From Sphingobacterium sp. UBA4616 (GTDB lineage: Bacteria > Bacteroidota > Bacteroidia > Sphingobacteriales > Sphingobacteriaceae), in assembly GCA_002386525.1 (NCBI GenBank), contig DGIS01000022.1:442514-448207 (forward strand): a stretch of DNA of 5,694 nt, given 5' to 3'. The notes beneath the pieces were generated by a model, which saw only the letters and a list, made by a program, of their open reading frames with translations, had not been told where the DNA came from and made no database searches. Below, piece after piece: positions 1 to 5,694 of this stretch (position 1 is the stretch's first letter; the number at the start of each line of letters is the position of its first letter). A program made the translations under genes and the position numbers.

Positions 1-14
1 GAAACCGCTTTTTT
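1..14. terminator. Possible half of a terminator, cut by the window edge
   Basis: The first bases read GAAACCGC followed by six T on the plus strand. This looks like the closing arm and T-tract of an intrinsic terminator. Read on the minus strand it is an A-tract followed by GCGGTTTC, the opening half of a hairpin 25 bp beyond the stop of the FKBP gene. A bidirectional terminator between convergent genes would fit both readings. The matching arm would lie outside the window, so this cannot be confirmed here. Confidence 0.25.
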
Positions 15-38
15 GTTGTACTAAAATATACCGTTAAA

Positions 39-1046
39 TTACTTTTTCGTTGCTGGAGCTGTTGTCACTGGAGCAGTCGTTCCTGTAGGTGCTACCATAC
101 CAGGAGTTGTCGCTGTAGCTGCTGGAACTTTTCCAGGTTTGATATCCAATACTTCTACTTCAAATACTAAAGGAGCGTATGGAGGAATTATACCAGAAGG
201 GCGATCGCCGTAAGCCAAAGATGAAGGGATAACTAAAGTTGCTTTCGTTCCTTTGTTAAACAATTGAAAAGCTTCAGTCCAACCTGGGATCACGCCGTCA
301 ACACCTAATTGGAATTTTAATGCTTCGTAAGGACGTTGTGCATTGAATATTTTCTCTTTTTTAGCTACATCAGGAAGGTTTGTATCAAATACTTTTCCAG
401 TGGTCAATGAACCTACGTAGTTTACGTGGACAGAATCACCTACTTTAGCATTTGGTCCTGTTCCGGGTTTCGTAATTACATATTGAAGACCTGAAGCTGT
501 TTTTGTTGTTTTCAAGTTTTTATCCTTGATGTATTTCTCCAATTTTGCAGGTTCAGCAGCTTTATGCTTGTTCAATTCTTCTTCAAAGTATTTCTGAACT
601 TGTTCACCCAATTGTTGATCAGTCAACTTTCCTTTTTTGAAATGTTTTTTGACCTTTATGGAGTAAATGATGAATTTATCCGCGAATTCTGGTTTTGGTT
701 GATGAGTTTTAGCCGCCATAGAATCCAAATTGATTTTGAATACCAAGCTATCGCCTTCACCTACGTATTTGAATAAACCTGTAGGGTCACCTGGGTTTTT
801 TGCAATAATACTATCTGGATATAATTGAACGATCTGAGGGACTCCCATGTCATACGTACTTTGCATTGTAGAATCTCTGTCCGTTTTCACAACCATGTCA
901 AGTGCTAATAAATCGCCAGATACCGCTTTTTCTTTTGCATTATCATCCACGATTTTATACTCAAGACCACCTTCAGCCTTTTTGAATTTTTGGCATGACG
1001 TCATCAAAAGACCGGCAGCCGCGAAAAATAGAATTGCTTTCTTCAT
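39..1046 (-). CDS. FKBP-type peptidyl-prolyl cis-trans isomerase, lipoprotein
   Basis: This is a 335-residue protein predicted to catalyse cis-trans isomerisation of peptidyl-proline bonds, helping envelope proteins fold in the periplasm. Residues 1-18 form a lipoprotein signal with lipobox LMTSC (lipid-bearing Cys18). The residues after the Cys are Q-K-F-K-K, without the acidic export signal of Bacteroidota surface lipoproteins, so a periplasm-facing anchor is inferred. The C-terminal FKBP domain (about 186-303) keeps the human FKBP12 pocket residues by alignment: Tyr210, Phe220-Asp221, Val252-Ile253, Trp256, Tyr279, Ile287 and Phe295. An insertion of roughly a dozen residues (about 222-240) is common in Bacteroidota FKBPs. 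Residues 28-136 look like a second, degenerate FKBP domain lacking the pocket residues, joined by a charged helical linker (about 140-178). The tail (306-335) is rich in Thr, Ala and Pro. The ATG gives a clean signal peptide directly, preceded by an A-rich stretch rather than a Shine-Dalgarno. It lies 23 bp after the phosphoesterase gene, so it is probably cotranscribed with it. Confidence 0.93.
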   Translation of the reverse strand: MKKAILFFAAAGLLMTSCQKFKKAEGGLEYKIVDDNAKEKAVSGDLLALDMVVKTDRDSTMQSTYDMGVPQIVQLYPDSIIAKNPGDPTGLFKYVGEGDSLVFKINLDSMAAKTHQPKPEFADKFIIYSIKVKKHFKKGKLTDQQLGEQVQKYFEEELNKHKAAEPAKLEKYIKDKNLKTTKTASGLQYVITKPGTGPNAKVGDSVHVNYVGSLTTGKVFDTNLPDVAKKEKIFNAQRPYEALKFQLGVDGVIPGWTEAFQLFNKGTKATLVIPSSLAYGDRPSGIIPPYAPLVFEVEVLDIKPGKVPAATATTPGMVAPTGTTAPVTTAPATKK

Positions 1047-1069
1047 TTTCTAATGTATGTTACTATATC

Positions 1070-2086
1070 TTATTTTGTTAATATTTCTTTATAATTTGGT
1101 AAAACCGATCTGAATTTGGCCACTACCGCTTCTAAGCTTTCTTTCGAATTGCCCCCTGAAGCATTAAGATGCCCACCCCCATTGAAATACAATTTACAGA
1201 TCTCATTGCAAGGAACTTCTCCAATCGAACGCAAAGATAGTTTAATTTGTTCATTTCTATCAATAATTAACGCTGCCAATCGAATTCCTTTAATAGAGAG
1301 TGCATAGTTGACCAATCCTTCCGTATCACCGGTGATAACTTCAAACTGCGTGAGATCCGCTTTTGTCACATGGATAATAGCCGTATTATATTCATGAATG
1401 ACTTCCAATCGATTAAGTAAGCAAAACCCTAAGAATTTAAGACGGCCTTCAGAGGAACTATTGTAAATCTCTTCGTGGATCGCCCAGTTTTGCGCACCAC
1501 AATCGATGAGGGTTGCTATAATACGGTGGATTTCGGCGGTGGTAGAACGAAAGCGGAATGAACCGGTGTCGGTCATGATACCCGTATAAAGGCAGGTCGC
1601 CATGTCTGCACTGATATGTTCCGAATCTTGCATCTCATACGTTAAGAAGCGGTAGATCAATTGTGCTGTCGCTGCTGCAGATGGATCCCAAAAGGCGTAG
1701 TCTTCAAATCCTTCCGGATCTAAATGATGATCAATCATGCATTTGATTCCTTTCGCTTGGCGAATGGGTTCGGCCATGTCGTGAATCCGCGCAAGGCCAT
1801 TAAAATCTAAGCAGAAAATGAATTCAGCCGCATCAATCTGTTGATTGTGCAGATTCATATTCTGCGTATAAATTTGTACATTTTCTAAGCCTGGCAACCA
1901 ATCCAAAAAGGCAGGAAAGTCTGAAGGCACAATCAGATTTACGTGGTGTCCTTTTGCGACCAACCAAAAATATAGACCTAACGATGAGCCTAATGCGTCT
2001 CCATCTGGTTTGTAGTGCGTTGTAATTACAATGCGTTTTGGTTTGGCCAATAATTCTTTTAATTCTTCTGATTTCAGCATAGTCAT
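1070..2086 (-). CDS. nrnA: DHH-DHHA1 phosphoesterase, NrnA-like (oligoribonuclease / pAp phosphatase)
   Basis: This is a 338-residue cytoplasmic protein of the DHH superfamily. Characterised NrnA enzymes are Mn-dependent: they degrade 2-5 nt RNA fragments to mononucleotides and dephosphorylate 3'-phosphoadenosine 5'-phosphate (pAp) to AMP. All expected motifs are present: motif I THYKPDGD (His24, Asp28, Asp30), motif II CLDFN (Asp94), motif III IDHH (Asp119, His120, His121) and motif IV GIMTDTGSF (Asp173). The C-terminal DHHA1 substrate-binding domain ends in GGGHLNASGG (303-312). The length matches the NrnA group and is much shorter than RecJ. Two ATGs, at 2086 and 2080, could start it; the first is used here. 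A promoter-like element ends only 10 bp before the first ATG, so the transcript may be nearly leaderless. It is followed at 23 bp by the FKBP gene. The DHH-DHHA1 family is certain. The nrnA symbol and the choice between RNA fragments and pAp as main substrate are family-level inferences. Confidence 0.92.
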   Translation of the reverse strand: MTMLKSEELKELLAKPKRIVITTHYKPDGDALGSSLGLYFWLVAKGHHVNLIVPSDFPAFLDWLPGLENVQIYTQNMNLHNQQIDAAEFIFCLDFNGLARIHDMAEPIRQAKGIKCMIDHHLDPEGFEDYAFWDPSAAATAQLIYRFLTYEMQDSEHISADMATCLYTGIMTDTGSFRFRSTTAEIHRIIATLIDCGAQNWAIHEEIYNSSSEGRLKFLGFCLLNRLEVIHEYNTAIIHVTKADLTQFEVITGDTEGLVNYALSIKGIRLAALIIDRNEQIKLSLRSIGEVPCNEICKLYFNGGGHLNASGGNSKESLEAVVAKFRSVLPNYKEILTK

Positions 2087-2096
2087 ATTAAGTCTG

Positions 2097-2129
2097 CAAA
2101 CCTACTATAAAAAAATTAGATTAGACAAA
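2097..2129 (-). promoter_or_regulatory. Bacteroidota-type promoter candidate for the NrnA-like gene
   Basis: On the minus strand there is TTTG (2126-2129), a 21-bp spacer, then TAGGTTTG (2097-2104). This matches the Bacteroidota vegetative sigma consensus of TTTG near -33 and TAnnTTTG near -7 at a usual spacing. A start point about 5-7 bp downstream would leave a 5' leader of only about 3-6 nt before the ATG at 2086. The match is exact at every defined base, but short motifs in AT-rich DNA can arise by chance. Confidence 0.55.
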
Positions 2130-2138
2130 TTTTTTATA
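2106..2138. repeat. AT-only inverted repeat between the propeller and NrnA-like genes
   Basis: The left arm is TATAAAAAAATT (2106-2117) and the right arm is AATTTTTTATA (2128-2138), separated by a 10-base loop. Eleven pairs form with one bulged A. The repeat spans the spacer and -33 element of the promoter candidate at 2097-2129. It could be a weak terminator for the upstream propeller gene, a bendable A/T tract at the promoter, or an operator. The stem has no G-C pairs, so its strength as a terminator is doubtful. Confidence 0.4.
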
Positions 2139-2198
2139 AAGATCTTTTCACACCTTATTGCATTTGAGGGTTATTTTAAAAAATTGATTTCCAGCGTT

Positions 2199-4838
2199 TT
2201 AAAACTTATATACATAGACTTTGAAATCGCGCTTCATACAGATTAAATAATTGGCATTGTCGCCATAGTTAATTGGTCCATAATAGAACTTCGAGAAGCC
2301 TTCTACCGGGAATCCCTCCTGGACCAAACCATCGGACCCAAAAACATAAATCATGCGGTTGTCAGTACCAACCCCTATGATATCAGATTTTCCTATTCGT
2401 TTAAAAAACAAGGGTCTGTTGCTGGCATCTTCGATAAATTTATATTCAAAGTAGGAAGAAGAGTCTCTTGCGCTATATGCATTCAGTTTGTTTTTGGACA
2501 GTATGACAAAGTCTCTGTCAGCACCACCGCTAATATCTTCGAAATTAAAGAAAGCATCTCTGCTCCAATCGCCTAATTTGATTTTTTTTGCATCACCCTC
2601 AAATGGTACTTTGTAAATGCTGCCTTTATTGTCTGCCAAATAAATGAAAGAATTTTTTTCGTCAGATGCAGCCATTAAACCAATTGGATTTTTAACACTT
2701 TCCCCATCCGTATCCAATGTCTTTTTATGGATAATTTTACCGTTCTGATCAAAGAAATAAACCGAAGCTGTGCTTGTACCTGCAATAATGTAATTTGTTT
2801 GCCCCAAGGTGGTGGTTTTTAAATCAAATATAATTCGACCATCCACAGAATTATTTTCAAAGCCATCTACTTTTTTGCCAGCTAAGGTATAAGCCAAGAT
2901 TCGATCTGTCGCTGGAATGTAAATACGTTGTTCTTTATTGAAGTTAGCGAGTGTCGCTCCGTAGGTTGCCTTCGACGGTAGTTCAACCGAAAAACCGGTC
3001 ATATTTTTCCCGTCGGGCATAAAGCGGTACAATCGGTTTTTTGTTACGGCGATAATACTGAGATCCTGTAACTGTATAGGCTCGCCCAAAATTTCACCTT
3101 GAAAGAGGTTTTGCCAAAGTTCTTTTCCATCCGGAGAGAAGGCGTGTACGGTATGATCTTGTTCTTGAATCAGGATAAACTTGTTCTTTCCATCTTGGTC
3201 GAAGATCCAAGGCTTATTAATAATCCGGCTTTCGAGCTGCACCGTCCACTCAGGTTTGCCCCCCAATCGCGTATCGCTTTTATAGAGGGCGTATAAACTG
3301 GAGGAAAATGAGCCTTGATTGCCGCTGAGCTGATAGGACCACGAATAAAAATTCTGAAAGCCATATTCATCCTCATCTCTAAAATTCTTTGCAAACTCCA
3401 CTTTTAAGTTATTCAAAATAGTGCTCTTACTGGCTTTAGGTTCTAAATAAAATGTCACATTACTACGACTGTTCTGTAATGCTGCATGATTTTTGAAAAT
3501 CGCCGTTCCCGACAGAAATTGCTTTTCCCGGAAAGATTCCCGATAGTCGCTCAAGATCCCGGTTCGGCTGGCTATCACCATAATATTGTCGACAACGGTA
3601 AAATAGGGGCGGTTAAAATTCTTGAACGGTTCGCCAAAGAGTGCATATAAAAGATTCGAATATTTAAATTGATAGATCGAATCGCCAACAGCAGTACTGA
3701 ATTTTTTGAGGTTATCTGCAAATTTTGTCGAATCTGAAATGCTGATCAAACCGATAGCATCCTGGTTGTCCAGCTCTGCAAGAGCAAATTCATCGTTGAA
3801 TACTGGTGCGATGATACTGTCAAAGGATACTTGACTGTCCTCTTCAAAGTTTTTTATGCTCTTTGCCAATCGGCCATCTTCTTTCTGTTGTACGAACAAA
3901 GCTTTCAAACCACTACGAAAACTATGAGGATCTGAAATACTAAAGTCGATATAAGATGCTGCATTTTTAGGAAGATAATTACCCAAGGCTTGCACCTGAG
4001 CTGTCTGTGTAGCAAATAACTGTAGGTAGCTGTTTTTGCTGTCCGTAAGCGCAGTTTCACCTTTAAAGATAAATGCATCCTTTTTAAAATTCATGTTCCA
4101 GGAGGTTTGTCCTTTCAGCGAATCTATTAGGCCTAGATAATTGCCGAACTTGGATTTCATCAATATTCGGGCAAACTGAGATAGCTGTTCATTGAAAAAA
4201 TAGAGACTTAGGGGAGTGTTTTTATTGTTGTGGTTGACAAAGAACTCAATCTGTTTTGTATTTATTTTCTTTACATTTTTGTCAAAGATCTGAGCGAGTA
4301 CTTTTTTGGAATAGCTGGCAAAAATAATTTCGTGAAAATAGGAGCAATAAAGTGTGCTGTCTTTAGTGCCTTGGTTAAGTCCATAAAATCGGTGCCCTAA
4401 GGTATCAAAGGGCTGTATTTTATAATTTTTCCCGACGTTGCCAAGTAATGTTGCCAAGGCCTTGTTATCTAGACTTTGCCCCACCTGGACACTATACAAA
4501 GGTGTAATCTGCTCTTTTTCCTGGTGAAAAGAGAGCAGTATCTGCTGTCCATCTACTAGTGGTGCAAGCTGATCGTTTTGTAATAAATCTTCTTTCAGAC
4601 GCTTGAGGTGGCTGAAATTTTGCTGGCCAATAATTGCTTTAAAGAGTTCATAGTCGTTAAAGATCGTATCCACCGTTTGATCATTTGTAAAGGAAGCAAT
4701 CGCTAATGTATTTTCGGGAAGGTATTGTAAGGCTTTAGAATCTTGTTTGTTATTTTTATTAAAATCTCCGAAAAGGTAGATCGTGGCCGCGATGACCGCG
4801 ATGAATAATATCACAGTGATGATGATTGTTTTTTTCAT
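2199..4838 (-). CDS. Membrane-anchored protein with duplicated DUF3352-like module and C-terminal beta-propeller
   Basis: This is an 879-residue protein of unknown function. The ATG at 4838 starts a typical signal anchor: MKK, then a hydrophobic segment at about 4-24. The rest should lie outside the cytoplasm. Residues about 36-523 resemble DUF3352-type proteins and consist of two related halves offset by about 250 residues: YLPEN at 39 and YLPKN at 288, EIIFASYS at 170 and NIMVIASR at 418, LSLYFF at 210 and VTFYLE at 461, Trp247 and Trp500. Residues about 528-879 form a PQQ/quinoprotein-type beta-propeller of seven or eight blades. Recurrent turns are DQDGK 547, SPDGKELW 568, MPDGK 607, LAGKK 652, DQNGK 697, DNKGS 736 and GSDGL 834; the last strand is VYVYKF. 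No catalytic motif is visible, so a scaffold or binding role is inferred. The frame stays open upstream to a TTG at 4961, but those 41 residues look like neither a signal nor a domain, and a promoter candidate lies inside them. The propeller and anchor are well supported; the DUF3352 link is tentative. Confidence 0.85.
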   Translation of the reverse strand: MKKTIIITVILFIAVIAATIYLFGDFNKNNKQDSKALQYLPENTLAIASFTNDQTVDTIFNDYELFKAIIGQQNFSHLKRLKEDLLQNDQLAPLVDGQQILLSFHQEKEQITPLYSVQVGQSLDNKALATLLGNVGKNYKIQPFDTLGHRFYGLNQGTKDSTLYCSYFHEIIFASYSKKVLAQIFDKNVKKINTKQIEFFVNHNNKNTPLSLYFFNEQLSQFARILMKSKFGNYLGLIDSLKGQTSWNMNFKKDAFIFKGETALTDSKNSYLQLFATQTAQVQALGNYLPKNAASYIDFSISDPHSFRSGLKALFVQQKEDGRLAKSIKNFEEDSQVSFDSIIAPVFNDEFALAELDNQDAIGLISISDSTKFADNLKKFSTAVGDSIYQFKYSNLLYALFGEPFKNFNRPYFTVVDNIMVIASRTGILSDYRESFREKQFLSGTAIFKNHAALQNSRSNVTFYLEPKASKSTILNNLKVEFAKNFRDEDEYGFQNFYSWSYQLSGNQGSFSSSLYALYKSDTRLGGKPEWTVQLESRIINKPWIFDQDGKNKFILIQEQDHTVHAFSPDGKELWQNLFQGEILGEPIQLQDLSIIAVTKNRLYRFMPDGKNMTGFSVELPSKATYGATLANFNKEQRIYIPATDRILAYTLAGKKVDGFENNSVDGRIIFDLKTTTLGQTNYIIAGTSTASVYFFDQNGKIIHKKTLDTDGESVKNPIGLMAASDEKNSFIYLADNKGSIYKVPFEGDAKKIKLGDWSRDAFFNFEDISGGADRDFVILSKNKLNAYSARDSSSYFEYKFIEDASNRPLFFKRIGKSDIIGVGTDNRMIYVFGSDGLVQEGFPVEGFSKFYYGPINYGDNANYLICMKRDFKVYVYKF

Positions 4839-4926
4839 CCTTTTTATTTTTTTCAATGGCTGATAAATTTGACTTATATCGTTACTAACTTGCCTGTTGA
4901 TACGATTAATGCAAATTTCATCAGAA

Positions 4927-4958
4927 CAAATATGTTTGAAGTACTCTATTTTCGCAAA
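4927..4958 (-). promoter_or_regulatory. Promoter candidate for the propeller-protein gene
   Basis: On the minus strand, TTTG (4955-4958) is followed after 20 bp by CATATTTG (4927-4934). This fits TTTG-N20-TAnnTTTG except for C in place of the first T. Transcription would start near 4920, leaving a leader of about 80 nt before the ATG at 4838. This supports the ATG over the upstream in-frame TTG at 4961, which would lie before the transcript begins. The bases just before the ATG are A-rich and end in AGG, too close to act as a normal Shine-Dalgarno. Confidence 0.35.
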
Positions 4959-4961
4959 CAA

Positions 4962-5245
4962 GAGAGTACATTAAATTCGAATTTTTGATGGCGATGAAGT
5001 ATTCATGAAGCCAATGTTTCTCATGGAGATAAAATCATTGTACGTCTTTCAATAACTCGGTGAGCAGCATGATGCTCATGAAGACCCATACGTAGAAACA
5101 AACCTAATAAAAATATATGGGAAGAGACAGATAATCGTTCCAATAATACCTCTTTATCACATAAATTTAACAAAAAATTCCTTATTTTGATCGGTTTTTA
5201 ATACATTTATCGCTAGAAACTCATTTTCAGCATTCAATCAACATA
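4962..5245. other. Divergent intergenic region without a recognised gene
   Basis: This is most of the 407-bp gap between the minus-strand propeller gene and the plus-strand DUF423 gene. I find no tRNA, known riboswitch or confident protein gene in it. It contains a 16-codon ATG-to-stop frame at 5005-5055 (plus strand, MKPMFLMEIKSLYVFQ) with no ribosome-binding evidence. It also contains an imperfect hairpin at 5044-5085 and three copies of TCATGAAG or TCATGGAG at 5003, 5021 and 5076. The plus-strand promoter of the DUF423 gene should be here. TTATTTTG at 5182-5189 resembles a -7 element but misses TAnnTTTG by one base and has no matching -33 box, so I do not call it. Confidence 0.6.
5044..5085. 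repeat. Imperfect inverted repeat (hairpin) in the intergenic region
   Basis: The inner arms TGAGCA (5061-5066) and TGCTCA (5073-5078) are perfectly complementary around a 6-base loop. The outer arms GTCTT-t-CA (5044-5051) and TGAAGAC (5079-5085) add seven pairs with one bulged T. The right arm is thus 13 contiguous bases, while the left side carries a 9-base internal loop (5052-5060). No T-tract follows on either strand, so it is unlikely to be an intrinsic terminator. It might be an RNA structure in a leader, a protein-binding site or chance. Confidence 0.4.
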
Positions 5246-5635
5246 ATGAATAAGAAAATCATTTTAGCCGCTTCTTTGTTGGGAGCATTAGCTGTAATAT
5301 TAGGTGCCTTTGGTGCTCATGGTCTAGAAGGAAAGGTAAGTACATATCATATTGAAACTTGGAAAACGGCCAATCAGTATCATTTCTATCATACCTTTGC
5401 TTTGTTATTTTTATCTACTTTTTCCCGAGCCAAGACGTATTCGATTAAAGTATCCTTTATTGCTTTTCTCATTGGTATTCTATTTTTTTCGGGATCCTTG
5501 TATATTTTAAGCGTACGAGAAATAACAGGTTTTGGTAATCCGTCTATTTTGGGCCCTATTACACCTTTGGGCGGTCTTTCGTTTATCATCGGTTGGGTAG
5601 CGTTATTTATTGCGGCACTGAAGAACAAGTCGTAA
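5246..5635 (+). CDS. DUF423 family small membrane protein (YgdD-like)
   Basis: This is a 129-residue inner-membrane protein of the DUF423 family, the family of E. coli YgdD; its biochemical role is not known. The hydrophobic profile suggests four membrane segments at about 5-24, 46-60, 66-88 and 107-125. Family signatures are visible in order: GAFGAHGL (20-27), the YHFYH motif (45-49), FSGSLY (81-86) and GPITPLGG (103-110), followed by FIIGW. The length is normal for the family and the protein appears complete, ending in a short basic tail. The ATG at 5246 places the first conserved segment where expected, and no Shine-Dalgarno is visible upstream. It is transcribed away from the propeller gene and seems monocistronic within this window. 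The 59 bp after its stop hold no obvious terminator. Confidence 0.93.
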   Translation: MNKKIILAASLLGALAVILGAFGAHGLEGKVSTYHIETWKTANQYHFYHTFALLFLSTFSRAKTYSIKVSFIAFLIGILFFSGSLYILSVREITGFGNPSILGPITPLGGLSFIIGWVALFIAALKNKS

Positions 5636-5694
5636 TTTCATTTGCTAATTGCATCACTCGATACAGATCGATACGTGTAACTATAACCTAAAAG

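Noticed and set aside
564..1053. Plus-strand open frames (564-776 and 847-1053) opposite the FKBP gene
   Set aside because: They are antisense shadows of a well-supported gene, with low-complexity translations rich in Phe and Ser.
2031..2246. Plus-strand open frame across the 2087-2198 gap
   Set aside because: It spans the ends of two minus-strand genes and the AT-rich spacer, and its composition follows the A/T tracts; it has no support as a gene.
3170..3394. Minus-strand open frame of 74 codons inside the propeller gene
   Set aside because: It lies wholly within the 879-residue gene in another frame and its translation shows no domain, signal or ribosome-binding support.
5182..5209. TTATTTTG and TACATTTA as -7 elements for the DUF423 gene
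   Set aside because: Each misses the TAnnTTTG consensus by one base and neither has a TTTG or TTG box at the expected upstream spacing.
5389..5628. Minus-strand open frame of 79 codons opposite the DUF423 gene
   Set aside because: It is antisense to a conserved membrane protein with all family motifs intact, and its translation is not recognisable.
5658..5674. TCGATAC repeated at a 10-bp period after the DUF423 gene, with a small TCGAT/ATCGA palindrome
   Set aside because: Two copies of seven bases and a 5-bp stem are too little to call a repeat, operator or terminator.

Overview
The window looks like ordinary chromosome of a Bacteroidota (Bacteroidetes) species, most likely a Sphingobacterium/Pedobacter-type relative. 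This rests on AT-rich non-coding DNA, starts without clear Shine-Dalgarno sequences, TTTG / TAnnTTTG promoter-like elements, a lipoprotein FKBP with the loop insertion common in this phylum, and a DHH-DHHA1 phosphoesterase of NrnA type. I see no mobile element, CRISPR array, tRNA or rRNA.

Layout: three genes lie on the minus strand, read from right to left. The first (2199-4838) encodes a large protein with an N-terminal membrane anchor, a duplicated extracytoplasmic module and a C-terminal beta-propeller. A 112-bp AT-rich gap with a good promoter candidate follows, then an NrnA-like phosphoesterase (1070-2086). Only 23 bp later comes an FKBP-type peptidyl-prolyl isomerase lipoprotein (39-1046). 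The last two genes are probably one transcript. Nothing resembling a strong terminator separates the first gene from them, so read-through is possible. On the plus strand, after a 407-bp divergent intergenic region, lies a small DUF423-family membrane protein (5246-5635). The window then ends without another recognisable gene.

Functionally the genes do not form an obvious single pathway. The phosphoesterase belongs to cytoplasmic RNA-fragment and pAp turnover, the FKBP and the propeller protein belong to the cell envelope, and DUF423 is an inner-membrane protein of unknown role. I found no convincing new defence or mobile system. The points most worth a second look are the internal duplication in the propeller protein, the degenerate second FKBP domain, the nearly leaderless promoter of the phosphoesterase gene with an inverted repeat in its spacer, and a structured non-coding segment around 5003-5085.
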